A stretch of DNA of 64,000 bases from Microcebus murinus (lineage: Eukaryota > Chordata > Mammalia > Primates > Cheirogaleidae): assembly GCF_040939455.1 (NCBI RefSeq), contig NC_134110.1, forward strand, positions 2,296,001 through 2,360,000, in the 5' to 3' direction. Numbering within the stretch: the first letter of the stretch is position 1; the number at the start of each line of letters is the position of its first letter. Shown one piece after another: positions 44,625 to 54,390 of the stretch. The notes below the pieces were generated by a model. It did no database searches. It was not told where the DNA came from and saw nothing but the letters and a program-made list of their open reading frames with translations. The translations under genes were made by a program, and so were the position numbers.

Positions 44625-45074
44625 CCGTGCTTCCCCCAAAATAAGACAGGGTCTTATATTTGCTTTTCCTCAAGAAGACACCCTAGGGCTTATTTTCAGG
44701 GGATGTGTTATTTTTTTTTAAGTATGGTAAAACCATCTACATTTATTCAAATAGAGTTAAGTCATCTTCTTCTGGAACATCATCCTCACTCTCCAAACTC
44801 CGAATCCCATCCTGAATGTCTTGCGACTCTATTTCCTTTAGAATCATCTGCCCCAATGTCTCCTGTCGAGCAATGGAGCTCTCACGGGGTGGATGAGAAG
44901 GGCTGCTCATGTTCTTTCCCGCTCCACGATGACAGGCACGGGTTGTGCAGACGCACTGCACAGCCACGCCCGTCACTAGGGCTGATTTTCGGGGTGGGGC
45001 TTCTATGGCGCACATGCTTAGACATCCTGCTAGGGCTTGTTTTATGAGTATGTTTTATTTTCAGGGAAACACGG
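44625..45074 (+). mobile_element. TA-flanked inverted-repeat DNA transposon, copy 3, 450 bp, with coding remnant
   Basis: The left end is CCGTGCTTCCCCCAAAATAA and the right end 'attttcagggaaacacgg'. TA lies outside both ends (44623-44624 and 45075-45076). The first 88 bp and the last 190 bp align with the copies at 8099 and 22163. The middle (about 44713-44884) is unrelated to theirs and is AT-richer. On the minus strand it encodes an acidic protein end. This copy is thus a different deletion product of the same parent. Confidence 0.85.
44743..44884 (-). pseudogene. Probable 3' end of a transposase gene inside the TA-flanked element
   Basis: Reading leftward from about 44884, the frame ends with QETLGQMILKEIESQDIQDG, then an acidic segment and the terminal residues DDLTLFE before a TAA at 44743-44745. 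The codons look natural and the frame ends about 118 bp inside the left terminus, where a short 3'UTR would be expected. Acidic C-termini are common in pogo/Tc2-like transposases. The catalytic domain is absent, so identity is inference. Upstream codons to 45015 lie in the GC-rich shared part and are probably not original coding sequence. Confidence 0.45.
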
Positions 45075-45076
45075 TA

Positions 45077-46194
45077 TCTGTTTCTCCCTTCCTGGTACCT
45101 GCAGAACAGACTCATGCTCACACCGCCCACTGCCACCAGCTCCCTGGGGGATGAACAGGTGCAGCGACCAATGAGCCGAAAAGGTAGATTATCTGCCCTC
45201 GGCATCCACACCGATCAAACCTGGTGGAGCAGCGCGGGAAAACCATGATAGAAGGTCCCCTTCAGAAGCGGGAGACGTTTAGCACCAGGGTCCAGAGCGA
45301 TGACGAAATCCTACCTGGCCCCTTCCCCTGGCCCTGGGGGACTCCTTCACTCCCCTGGCTCCTGGCTCAGCCCTCTGGGTGGGTTTCGTGGCCCCCTACC
45401 CTCCCTGGTCACAGCTGAAGCGGGCACAGGTGAATGAGCCCTCCCGGCACCTGCTCTATCCGTGCAGCCCACCGCCCGCCGCCGGCGCAAGGTTGAGGGG
45501 GGGAGGCGGGGGAGGGTTGTTTTAAGACTCAGTCCCACCTTTTCAAATATAGGCTACTGGTTTCCTAAGCAATCCGATTCTCTCAAACACTTGGCAGCTT
45601 TCTGATGTATTGTCTTCCAAGTAGTTCCATGTGCTGGTAATCATACCCCAGGTTCTTTCTTAGGCATAATTTCCACGTCTTGATGTCTCGATGGCCTCCT
45701 CACCTCCATTCCACCTCTCTGGCTAATGCAGCTGCTTCGAGGCCACTGCAGACAGTGAGTCACAAGGCCACCCCGTCCGTCGGATGTTGGCCACAGGACG
45801 GCATCGTCGCGTTTAACCGGCAAGTCTCACCTGGCCTTACTTCTCATACGTGCGATCTAAACGCATTGGCTTTCCTCCGTATTATTTTTCATTTATGCTT
45901 GCAAATCGGCCAATGATTTCACAAGTGTGTCGGTATCTCGTATTATAATTTCAAAAAGGAAAAAGGAAGAGCCAACATATTTTCCCTGGAGGCACAGTCT
46001 CATTAGACGTGCAGGCTGCATTTAAAGTTATCGAAGGCGACGGTTTTGCAGAATGTTTTGCCACTGCACGACATGGGCCTCCATCTCTCCGTCGCCGGAC
46101 AGCAGCTTTCTCACCGCATGACCAGAAAGGAAGCCAACACCACATACTTTAAGTTTTTGTGACAGGAACCTCAAGGTACCGGGTACAAGTTTCT
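45077..46194. other. Unique non-coding DNA
   Basis: Mixed composition with a G-rich run at 45495-45520. No gene or named repeat recognised. Confidence 0.45.
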
Positions 46195-46490
46195 GAGTTA
46201 GGCAACACTAGCGAGAACGTAGCAGGGAAAGCACAAAATCTCAGTGGCATGACATAATATTAGCTTATTTCCAGCTCAGATGAATCTGATATTGGAGTTT
46301 CCGACGGGGGAGCAACTCTCCTCTGGCGGCAACTCAGGAGCCCAGAACCCTCCCGGCTCCAGCTCTGCCTCCTCCACGGTCGGGGCAGAAGGTCGGGAGG
46401 CATCCTGGGAGCCCAGAACGTAAAGCAAAGCCCTCTCGCCCTCACTTCATTGGCTAGAACTCGGTTACGGGGCCACGTTCATTGCAAAGG
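46195..46490 (-). repeat. Old LTR-type repeat, MaLR-like (possible)
   Basis: 'aaatctcagtggcatgacat' and 'aatattagcttatttccagc', then 'gccctctcgccctcacttca' and 'ttggctagaactcggttacg', parallel the inverse MLT-type order (tctcagtggcttaaaacaacaa...gtttatt...cattggccagaactagtcac). Same general type as the relic at 13285. Confidence 0.4.
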
Positions 46491-46914
46491 AGTCTGGAAA
46501 TGTGACCTAGACAAGAAAAGGTGTGTGGCAACCGGCTTAGCTCTGCCACACACATCCAGCTTCCAAATTTCAAGTTAGCATTCTCTTCTGGTTTCTGGAT
46601 TTAGAAAAAGACAAAATACCGAAGGGCTGTTTGAAGCAATGTTGCCCCACTCATTTATTGAGCAAGTACTAGATGCAAGTCGGTGGGCTAAACAGGGTCT
46701 GAAATCCGCTTGGAGGGATGCACGGCCTGGGGAATTTCCCTGCAGGAACTGCGTGTTATCTGCGACTGCCTTCTTTCCAGAAGCAGGAGGAAAACAGGCT
46801 ACAGTGCCCCGGGCCTTATTTCAGGCCAGAAGATGGAGGCAGTTGTTTTGACTGAGGCCAGACTTTCGGTGGGGAACAGAAGGGACGCTCCATGGCTAAC
46901 TGCTCCTCAGACAG
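46491..46914. other. Unique DNA with a possible L2-like tail at 46645-46760
   Basis: 'cccactcatttattgagcaa' followed by 'gtactagatgcaagtcggtg' resembles the L2 tail (catttattgagcacctactatgtgc). The rest is unassigned and has no credible gene. Confidence 0.35.
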
Positions 46915-47210
46915 TTTCCGTTTCCACGGGAGCCCGCGCCCGGCCCAGGGGCGTCAGCTCCCTCTGAAGCTCCAGGCGTGGGGACCTCCGTCCTGACCCG
47001 CAGGGGTGTGCAGGTATCTGCTGTCTTTCCCCTCTCCTCCCCGCCAGGCCAGGGCCAAGCGCGGCGGGCAGAGGCTGGGGCTGCAGTTCGCCCGGGCGGG
47101 CCCCTCCTCCCTGCCCCGCGAGAAACCGGTGCCTGCCGGGGGGCCGCGCTGAGCCGCGCTTCCGACGCTGTTCCCAAGGCCTGGGTCACTGACGCCGAGA
47201 GCCCCAGCGC
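46915..47210. promoter_or_regulatory. CpG island candidate
   Basis: About 300 bp with very high GC and many CpGs ('cgcccgggcgggcccc' near 47087; 'ggggccgcgctgagccgcgc' near 47139). Long frames cross it on both strands (up to 179 codons antisense), as expected in GC-rich DNA. Whether it is a promoter cannot be told; no exon boundary or known peptide was recognised. Confidence 0.35.
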
Positions 47211-47578
47211 TGCCCAGCACACCTGGCCACCACCACCCAGCATCCTCTGCCTGCCCACTGGCCTGGAGCCCACTGAAAGGGGTGCATGTCCCGCCCCGTC
47301 CTCCAAGATCCAGATGGCCTCCGCGCCCGGCACCAGCCACCTCCCCTCTCCTGTTCCTTCGGGCACAGCTTGTTTCCCACCAGACCCCGCACCCCAGGGC
47401 TGACCAAGCCGTCCCAAGCGCTGGGGAAACCTCAAACATGACCAACTTCACATCCAGAGCCAGTGAAACCCACAGAACCTTCTAAGTCATGGATGACATT
47501 TGTTTCCCAGCCAGGAAGCGCCTGGGGGCTCCCTTTAGGGCCATCCGGGAGGCCACAGGTGGAAGGCGAGCCCAGTGA

Positions 47579-47923
47579 CACTGATGATATCATACAGCCA
47601 ACACTCATGATGTCATAAAGCCCACAATGATGGTGTCATACAGCCAGCACTGATGATGTCCTACAGCCAGCACTGATGATGTCCTACAGCCAGCACTGAT
47701 GATGCCATACAGCCAGCACTGATGATGTCATACATCCAGCACTGATGATGTCATACAGCCAACACTGATGATGTCATACAGCCAGCACTGATGATGTCAT
47801 ACAGCCAGCACTGATGATGTCATACAGCCAGCACTGATGATGCCATACAGCCAGCACTGATGATGTCATACAGCCAGCACTGATGATGTCATACAGCCAA
47901 CACTGATGATGTCGTACAGCCAA
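47579..47923 (+). repeat. Minisatellite: 15 copies of a 23-bp unit
   Basis: Fifteen units with exact 23-base spacing from 47579 to 47901, consensus cactgatgatgtcatacagc plus 'cag' or 'caa'. The first three units are the most diverged; the interior units are nearly identical, differing at the base after 'gatgatg' (t or c), at 'tcat/tcct/tcgt', and at the final base. Most units contain TGATGTCA, one base from the CRE palindrome TGACGTCA. The minus-strand frame reads a Trp/Cys/Ile-rich peptide repeat that is an artefact. Confidence 0.98.
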
Positions 47924-48179
47924 CGTGCATGCGGAGCCTCTACCTGTATGCTCATGCACTCTCTGGGCTGCCTCTGACAGGCTGGGCCCACCCACGTGCC
48001 CCAGGATTTGGTTTGGGCCCTTAAGCTCCTCCCCATTCTGGCCACCTTTGCCTCCGTGACCAATCAGAATTGGAGCACAGGGGCTCACAGTCCCTGCGAG
48101 AGGAACGGGCTGTCTCCGGGGACGGGGAGAGCCACTGGCGGGGCCCAGCGGGGCTCCAGTGTGCAAAGCGGTGCTCGCC
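47924..48179. other. Unique DNA flanking the minisatellite
   Basis: Non-repetitive, GC-mixed. Contains an inverted CCAAT-type motif ('gaccaatcag' at 48058-48067). No gene recognised. Confidence 0.35.
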
Positions 48180-48228
48180 CCTAATTAATTAGCTAATTTA
48201 TCTGATCAATCTGCAAACATATGCTCGC
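48180..48228. promoter_or_regulatory. Homeodomain/POU-type AT-rich site cluster
   Basis: 'ctaattaattagctaattta' followed by 'tctgatcaatctgcaaacat' gives three TAATTA/TAAT-type cores and a palindromic ctaattaattag in under 50 bp of otherwise GC-rich DNA. Resembles homeodomain enhancers; activity is inference. Confidence 0.3.
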
Positions 48229-49030
48229 GCTTTCTCCCTGCCGGTCCCAGTCCCTGCGCCGGGCAGCGGGGACGGGATGACTCACACATTCTTTCCTCCC
48301 GACCTCGCCCCAGGGAACATGCCTACCAGGAGCGCTCAGACCAGGCGGCACAGTCCCTCTGCCACAGCCTCCTGCGGGTCCCCTTCGCAGGGTGCCGGAC
48401 GTCAGTCAGAGAGCAAAGTTCTGATGGAGTTTTCCCCTGGAGCTATAGGTGAGGGACCTAAATGAAAACAGTCTTCTTCAAGCCCAATAGCCTTGGACTC
48501 TGTGGACCTGACTTTCTTCCCGAATCGCGGGCTGGCCTCAGCACGCTGCGCGGTTCTCAGGAGGTGGGTTCTGCTCCCTGCTTGGGGCTGGCTCAGAAGA
48601 AAAGGGAACATGGTGGCACCTGGACAAAGGGACATTGACCTGTTTCTCCTACCCAGTAAGATTTCCGCGTGGGCTGGTGACTGTTCTGCTTCTTCACGCT
48701 GCAGAGAACTGAGTCAAAGCTCAGTCCCTTAAACACCCCCCACCCCCACACACACGCATAATGGGGGGCCCATGCTCTCAGGGCTCCCCCAAATCCACCC
48801 ACTCCTCACCACGTTCTCCATCCTGCATAGCAGTGACACTCACGCTCAGGTGCTGAAGACTTCGCCTTCCCGAGGAGGCCCTGGTCCCACCAGCTCTTCT
48901 CCTGGGCATAGGTGTCCTTCTAAGGTAGCTCTTCCAAGCCTCCTCTGGGGACACCTGTGCCTGGGGCCGGTCTCGCCGGGCAGTCGGGGGAGGGGAACGT
49001 GGCCAGATTCAGGTGTCTCTGATGGGAGCC
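48229..49030. other. Unique non-coding DNA
   Basis: No repeat or gene recognised. C-rich stretch at 48730-48760 ending in a short (CA)n. Confidence 0.4.
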
Positions 49031-49591
49031 TCAGTCCCACTGTGGATTTCTGCTTCTAAGTGGAAGAATCTCATGCCCGTCCTCCAGCGTGAGCCCTCCT
49101 CGTCTTGACGGCAGGGGCTGCTTCTCCTTCCCTCTAGCCTCCTGCTTCCGCTGTTTCTCTAGCTGTTTCTCCAGCCTGTCCAGCTGCTGTCCCTGCTCGC
49201 CGACCGCTCCCGCGGGTCCCAGCAGGCTGCCTCCTGGGACTCCGCTGCTCTCTGGGCCGCTCTCAGGCCCAGCGCCAGAGGACACCAGGAGGAATCGGCT
49301 ACTCCAGCCAGGGTCACCGCCTGGTCCTTCCCCTCTCCGCCGCATCGGGGACAAGCTCTGCTGTTTCAGATTCTGTGTCACCGTCACGGCTCCCACGGGA
49401 ACCCACCAGCGGTGTTGTGCGCGTGTTGCGTGTGGAAGAGCGAGAGCCGCTCTCTCCGCAAAGAAGCGCCATGGGCAAGGGGGTCCTCGATCGGCCAAAC
49501 ATGGTCCTGCTTCCATCCGCCTGCCTCCGCCTGCTTCTCTGACGGCCCGGGTACTGCCTGTTGGCCTGGAGGGAGCCGCCTTCTCAGCCAC
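49031..49591 (-). other. Open frame of 186 codons with a coiled-coil-like segment, unrecognised
   Basis: The antisense frame ends with a Gln/Lys/Arg/Glu-rich segment (EQGQQLDRLEKQLEKQRKQE, heptad-like, about residues 130-150) and then a charged tail. The N-terminal two thirds are Gly/Pro/Arg-rich with no domain. A plus-strand frame of 218 codons overlaps the same bases. No splice sites, conserved start context or known family support it. It could be chance or the relic of an exon; I do not call it a gene. Confidence 0.15.
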
Positions 49592-49744
49592 CCACCGGGC
49601 TTTCCTGGGCCCGGCGGGATTCTTTGTAGCCTCCGGCCGAGAATTTCTTTCCTCTTCCGCTGATGGAAATCGCCGTGAGGTCTCTGGACCCCTTCCTTGC
49701 CTCCAGCCTAAGTTAGGCTCGTACCTGGGCCAATTCGCGCCCTA

Positions 49745-49930
49745 GAAAACATCTGGCATGGTCAGGAGACGTCCTTGGTTGCCACGTGGCCTGAAGGGAT
49801 GCTACTGGCGTCCAGTAGGCACAGGCCACGCTCAACACCCCACAGTGCACGGGACAGTCCCCCGGCAAAGCACTGCCTGTCCCCAAATGTCAGTAGTGGG
49901 AGGGCTGAAGAGCTGCGCCCTGAGGTTTGG
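49745..49930 (+). mobile_element. MER5A-type hAT-Charlie MITE relic
   Basis: 'ttggttgccacgtggcctga', 'gggatgctactggcgtccag', 'taggcacaggccacgctcaa' and 'cagtgcacgggacagtcccc' are in MER5A order (ttggttgtcacaact...ggtgctactggcatctagtggg...acaatgcacaggacagccccc). The left end is worn and no 8-bp duplication is visible. Confidence 0.75.
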
Positions 49931-50196
49931 TCTCCAGGAATCCCCGAGGTTGTCCTCCGCCTGGCGGTTGATGAAATCTTGTCACCTGCCTCCCACCCAG
50001 ACCCGGAGGCTCCCTCTCCCCTCTCTCCAATTCTGGGTCCGAGTCCTTGGGGGACTATCCAATCACAGTGTTTGTTTTCAAATAAACCAATAAACATAAT
50101 AACCTAAAGACAAAATTTCACTCACCTGAGAGAAGACACGCCTTGCTTATGTAGAGGTTGGCATAGTCTGTACGTTTTGCGACTGTCCAATACATG
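49931..50196. other. Unique non-coding DNA
   Basis: No gene or repeat recognised. Confidence 0.35.
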
Positions 50197-50388
50197 TCAG
50201 TTTAATTTTTCTTTCAATTTCAATAGTCCTTTGTAGGATGTCGGATGAAGCTGTCCGTCAAGATTTGGGGGAAAAAATTGTTTTACTAAAGCTTCATAAT
50301 GCAGTTTTATCTCAGCGGAGGAATATGTGGTTTTTCCCTGGTATTTTCTGTAGTTAAGCAGAGGAAACACTGTCCTCTTTAAAAGCAC
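50197..50388 (-). other. Small open frame (63 codons) of unknown origin
   Basis: Unlike most frames here, this one lies in AT-balanced DNA with ordinary codon use and no repeat signature. It includes YRKYQGKTTYSSAEIKLHYE followed by a Phe/Pro segment and a Lys-rich end. I do not recognise the protein. It may be chance, a fragment of a processed pseudogene or a fossil transposon exon. A poly-A signal or tail is not evident downstream. Confidence 0.15.
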
Positions 50389-50399
50389 GGTATTTTACA

Positions 50400-51260
50400 T
50401 GAGCGAAAGGATTGAAAGAACGAGAGTGAATCTTATCTCTCTGCAGAGGCGGTTACAAGACACAGAGGCGTTCTCCGTCCCCTGGCAGCGCCGCCGCGGC
50501 TATCTGTGCACTTGGAAGCAGTGAAATTGCCTTTCCCTGCACATCTTCCTCTGGAGTCAAAGTTCCTGAATTCGGATTAGCCTCTCGAGCGAAGTCAAAT
50601 GATTGGCATCAATTGTGGTCTGAAAACACTGACGCCAGCAGCCTGTTGCTCGGCCAAAAGCAAGACCCGGGGAGCTCAAAGGGAAGGAGAGCCCGTGAGC
50701 ACATGCGGGGCCGGGGTGGCCTGGAGGGGGGCCGGGGTGTGTGGGCCACAGCAGGCAGCCGGGGTGTCCCTCAGAAGGGCCAAGCAGGAGGAAGGACAGC
50801 AGCAGCCACCGGGAGAGTGACAGGGCCAGAGAAAGGCGTGCAACAGAAGGACAGATAAACCCAAGGTGGACAAAGGGGAGGACAGCTCTAGAGGGCTGCA
50901 GGGAAGAGAGACCAGGAGGGACTGACGCACAGGAGACGAGACGTAGCAGGGGACCCAAACTCCACAGCTCACGTCGTGTAAGGCAGAATTCTTTAAATCA
51001 GAAGAAGATGACGTTTTTCCTTGAAAGTCACTTAATCCCTACGTCCAGGGCGGAGGGGAGAGGCAGGGGAGGGCGCAGGGCCTGCAGACCAAGGCAGGGG
51101 GCTTCCCACGTGCCTCCTTGCCTCTAGCCAGGCTCTGGGCTTTGCTGCGGGGCTGGGGGCTCTTCCCCTCCCTGCCCCTGTGAACCTCTGGCTGTCTCTG
51201 AACTCACACTGAGGTCAGATCCCGAGTCCCCAGGCACTTCTTTGTCTTTCCTTCCTCCTC
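50400..51260. other. Unique purine-rich DNA
   Basis: 50650-50960 is G/A-rich on the plus strand, giving overlapping low-complexity frames on both strands. Nothing recognised. Confidence 0.4.
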
Positions 51261-51261
51261 T

Positions 51262-51420
51262 CCTATAACAGCTTTGCTGAGATGTAACTGACCTAACACA
51301 TAATGCACCCATTTGCAATGCACGGTCCAACGGTTTGTAGAATCTCCACGGAGATTGTGGTGCAACCCATCGCCACAACCAATTTTAGCATATTTTCATC
51401 CCCCCACAAAGAAGCTCACC
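51262..51420. repeat. Old L1M-type fragment
   Basis: 'tataacagctttgctgagat', 'gtaactgacctaacacataa', 'gcacccatttgcaatgcacg' and 'caaccaattttagcatattt' match the widespread LINE-derived sequence (tttattgagatataattcacat...caattttagaacatttt). I place it in an L1M family from memory; the strand is left open. Confidence 0.6.
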
Positions 51421-51985
51421 CCCAACATATATCCTGCTCCCAGCACCCTCCCCCTTCTTACCCCGAGCACTTTCTCTGAGACTCCCTCTCTGCCCCCCCT
51501 GGCACCAGCGACCCCGGCCTGCCGCTCTCTCACCTTGGTGTGGTGAGGGACAGGGTCCCACGAGCCCCTCACCTGTTAGCTCCGATGCTTCTTGGTGCTC
51601 ACCTGCTGAGGGTTCTTCCTTGGGCCACGGGGTTCCCGTCAGAGGAAACTCCCAAGAGGAGCCGCCTGCAGCGGCCCCCGTCAGCCCAGACCATTGACTG
51701 AAGAGTTGACCGGTGCCCAGCGTGCCCCACAATGAGCCCCTGTGACAGTGCTCTAGTGACCATGCACTGGGCAAGGGGAACACACAGGCACTTCTGTGAT
51801 TGCTGGACACGGGATCCGAGCTGACGCTGATACCTCCAGACCCAAAACTCCACCATGACCTCCTTTTTCAGAGCGAGAGCTGCAGAGATCACTCGATCTG
51901 GCTGAAGCCCCGCTTGCAGGTGGTCTCTGGGGTCATGGGTACACCTGGTGGTCACCTCCCCAGTCACCTCCCCAGTCCTGGAGGG
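51421..51985. other. Unique non-coding DNA
   Basis: No gene or repeat recognised. Short tandem 'ccccagtcacct' at about 51957-51980. Confidence 0.35.
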
Positions 51986-51989
51986 TGTA

Positions 51990-52265
51990 GTTGGAATCGA
52001 TACATGTGTCAGTTGCGTCCTGTTGCTTCTGTCACAAAGCTCCACAACCGTACGCAGCTTCGGAATAACAAAGATGTATTGTCTCATAGTTCGGGAAAGC
52101 CAGAAGTACAGAATGGGGTTCGCTGGGCTAAAATCGGGGTGTCAGAGGGGCTGTGTTCCTGCTGGAGGCTCCAGGGAATAATTAGTGTCCTTGCCGTTTT
52201 TTTAGCTTCTAGAGCCACCCACGTTCCCCGGCTTAAGGCTCCTTCTTAACCATTAGAACCCTGAG
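51990..52265 (-). repeat. MLT1-type MaLR LTR, antisense, partial
   Basis: 'gtcctgttgcttctgtcaca', 'aagatgtattgtctcatagt', 'ttcgggaaagccagaagtac', 'agaatggggttcgctgggct' and 'tgttcctgctggaggctcca' are the inverse of the MLT1-type 3' half seen in sense at 39480-39660. Truncated on the right. Confidence 0.65.
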
Positions 52266-52618
52266 CGGGGCGGGGAGCTTGTGCACGGTTGCCGTGTTCT
52301 CGGGAGGGGAGAGGTCTGGCTCCTCCCCGCGCTGGGAGCCCCTCCCTTCCCCAGCAGCTCCAACCTGTGCACACAGCCCGCGGGGGCCGGTGGTCCTGGA
52401 GTCCCCGCCAGGACTTGATTCAGGACGACGGGGCCACGCGATGACGTGCTTTTGCGTTTTTACCGCCCCGTGCTCCGAGTCCTGCACACTTTGCTATGTG
52501 AGAAGTTTCTGAGTTTGATTGGTTAGTTCTGGAGATAGGTGTGGACGCAGGAGTGTCCATGTTCTCGTCATGAAGAAAGGGTTCACGGGGTTGCCCTGGA
52601 AGGGACTTCGTTCTGGCC
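52266..52618. other. Unique GC-rich DNA
   Basis: CpG-containing; no gene or repeat recognised. Confidence 0.35.
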
Positions 52619-52626
52619 TCCAAATT

Positions 52627-52822
52627 CAGGGGTGCTCAAAACTTTTAAACAGGGGGCCAGTTCACTGTCCCTCAGACCGTTGAAGAGGTTGGACTATAGT
52701 TTAAAAAAAAACTTTGAACAAATTCCTATGCACACTGCACATATCTTATTTTGAAGTAAAAAAAAAACAAGCAGGCAGAAACACCCGCATGTGGCCCGCG
52801 GGCTGCAGTGTGAGGACGCCTG
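52627..52822 (-). mobile_element. hAT MITE, copy 2, 196 bp, inverted relative to copy 1
   Basis: Reverse complement of the element at 38402: the left end caggggtgctcaaaac and the right end gaggacgcctg are its termini, and 'gaacaaattcctatgcacac' and 'catatcttattttgaagtaa' match its interior. The 8-bp flanks (tccaaatt and gccctagt) no longer match, so this copy is older or its flank has changed. Confidence 0.9.
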
Positions 52823-52830
52823 GCCCTAGT

Positions 52831-53367
52831 TCCACCAAGAACCCGGAGGGCTGGGCTGCCACTGTCTTACGTACGGTGAGCCGCTGGGCAGCCCCGCCGC
52901 TGAGCAGAGGGCAAGATGTTTAGGCAGCGGATTCAGAACTCCACCCCTCCCACCATCCACCCAGTGCCAAACTTCTCATACATTTTCAGGTGAAACTTGA
53001 GAAGATTTTTTTTCTCCCTAAATGGGAAGTACAGATTGAAGGTTTTCGTGCATTTTGGTCTCTTCTTTAGAGTGGAATTGCTGGAACCTGGTTGGCACTT
53101 AGCCCTAAATGTGTGTGTTCATGGCCACAGCGCCATTGAAATGGAGCTTTGGTGGCACTCACACATTTATGCCCGACGTGCTCACACGAAGGGATTCAAA
53201 ACACTGCTTCCAACAAGTGGGCCTGAAAAGCATCCCAACAACTGTTGGTCTTTGACATCTCCTTAACACTGGAAGACACTCTGTTTGGCAGATCTTCATG
53301 GCTATTAACGGAACAATGACACATTCATTTATTTATTCCTGCGTGTCCTTTAAATGCAGTCAGCCAT
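52831..53367. other. Unique DNA, possibly conserved
   Basis: 52930-53290 is repeat-free and balanced in composition. An open frame of 89 codons at 52997-53266 has no family. It could be conserved non-coding DNA; no motif decides it. Confidence 0.3.
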
Positions 53368-53401
53368 TCTTTTTTCTTCTTCTTCTTCTTCTTCTTCTTC
53401 T
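53368..53401 (+). repeat. (TTC)n trinucleotide microsatellite
   Basis: About ten TTC units. Its reverse (GAA)n gives a poly-Lys antisense frame that is an artefact. Confidence 0.95.
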
Positions 53402-54252
53402 CAGATAAAACATTTAGTGAGGCTGGGGGTCCAATCTGCTCCCAGGGCACGTTCACGCTGCTCCGTGTGGTGTCGCAGGGGCGTGTGTCTCGGGTGGTTG
53501 TGGCTCTGTGTGCAAACTGGTGAGCGCTCCTCACCATGGAGGCCGGGCCGGGCAGGTGTGCAGGGGGAGCATCTCCACGGCGCCACTTAGGGCGTCCAAC
53601 CTGCGTCGCCCCCGGTCCCAGCAGCTCACACGTCAGTGCTCACCGCCGAACGCACGCCCTGTCCTAGGCCGTCCCTCGCAGTGGCTTCTTGCTGGTTATT
53701 TGCATTTTGTACATCTAATCGTTTAACCCTTTTGCTTATTTCCAATGATTCTCCTCTTTCTTCAACATCCTCTGTCCACTTTGCCGCTCCGTCTGAGCTG
53801 TCCTCCTAGGTCCCCCTGGTTTCTTCTCGGGCTGCCACGGCTGAGGGACACTCCGTGATCATTTTAAGCTAACTTTCAGAAGCTCCGTGTCTACACTTCT
53901 TAAACATCTTCAACCTTTGATTGTGTAAATAAATGCTCAGAAACACAAGATTTTTTTTAAAAAAAACCACTTTATTGTCCATAGTTAAGTTCAAAGGAGG
54001 TGACAAATGTTTAACCTGATACATTGTAGCATTTCTAAGCCTAATTTCAAAACAGATTAAATAAATGAACGCTCAGAAAGGTACTCATTCCTAGAAAGAG
54101 AAATTGGGAACCTGTCACCTCTTAGTGTCAATGTGTGTAAACCAAAACAGTGGAAATGTTGGGATTATCTCTCTAACTGTATCATCTTTGGTTTAAGCGA
54201 TTGTGATCATGTAAAAACCACACCCAGGGAGGGCTGGGAGACATTTTCAAGC
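53402..54252. other. Unique non-coding DNA
   Basis: GC-mixed to 53800, then AT-rich with a T/A run at 53950-53968. No gene recognised. 'caacctttgattgtg' near 53910 is a TCF/LEF-like motif. Confidence 0.35.
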
Positions 54253-54390
54253 TACACACACATACACACACAAACACACACACACACAAACACACACACA
54301 CAAACATACACACACACAAACACACACACACAAACACACACACAAACACACACACAAACATACACACACACACACAAACACACACACACT
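54253..54390 (+). repeat. (CA)n microsatellite with periodic caaac/cataca interruptions
   Basis: CA repeats broken at roughly 8-14 base intervals by 'caaac' and 'cataca', forming a higher-order pattern over nearly 140 bp. Confidence 0.95.

Noticed and set aside
44229..45047. Long plus-strand open frame of 272 codons
   Set aside because: It runs from a CpG-rich stretch straight through the transposon at 44625 and out of phase with the transposon's own antisense remnant; no domain or splice evidence.
47579..47923. Regular repeats resembling a CRISPR array
   Set aside because: Units are head-to-tail with no unique spacers, and the surrounding DNA is mammalian. It is a minisatellite.
50385..50400. 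A fourth end of the TA-flanked transposon ('gcacggtatttta')
   Set aside because: Only seven bases match the terminus; the rest of the 23-bp end and any partner end are missing.
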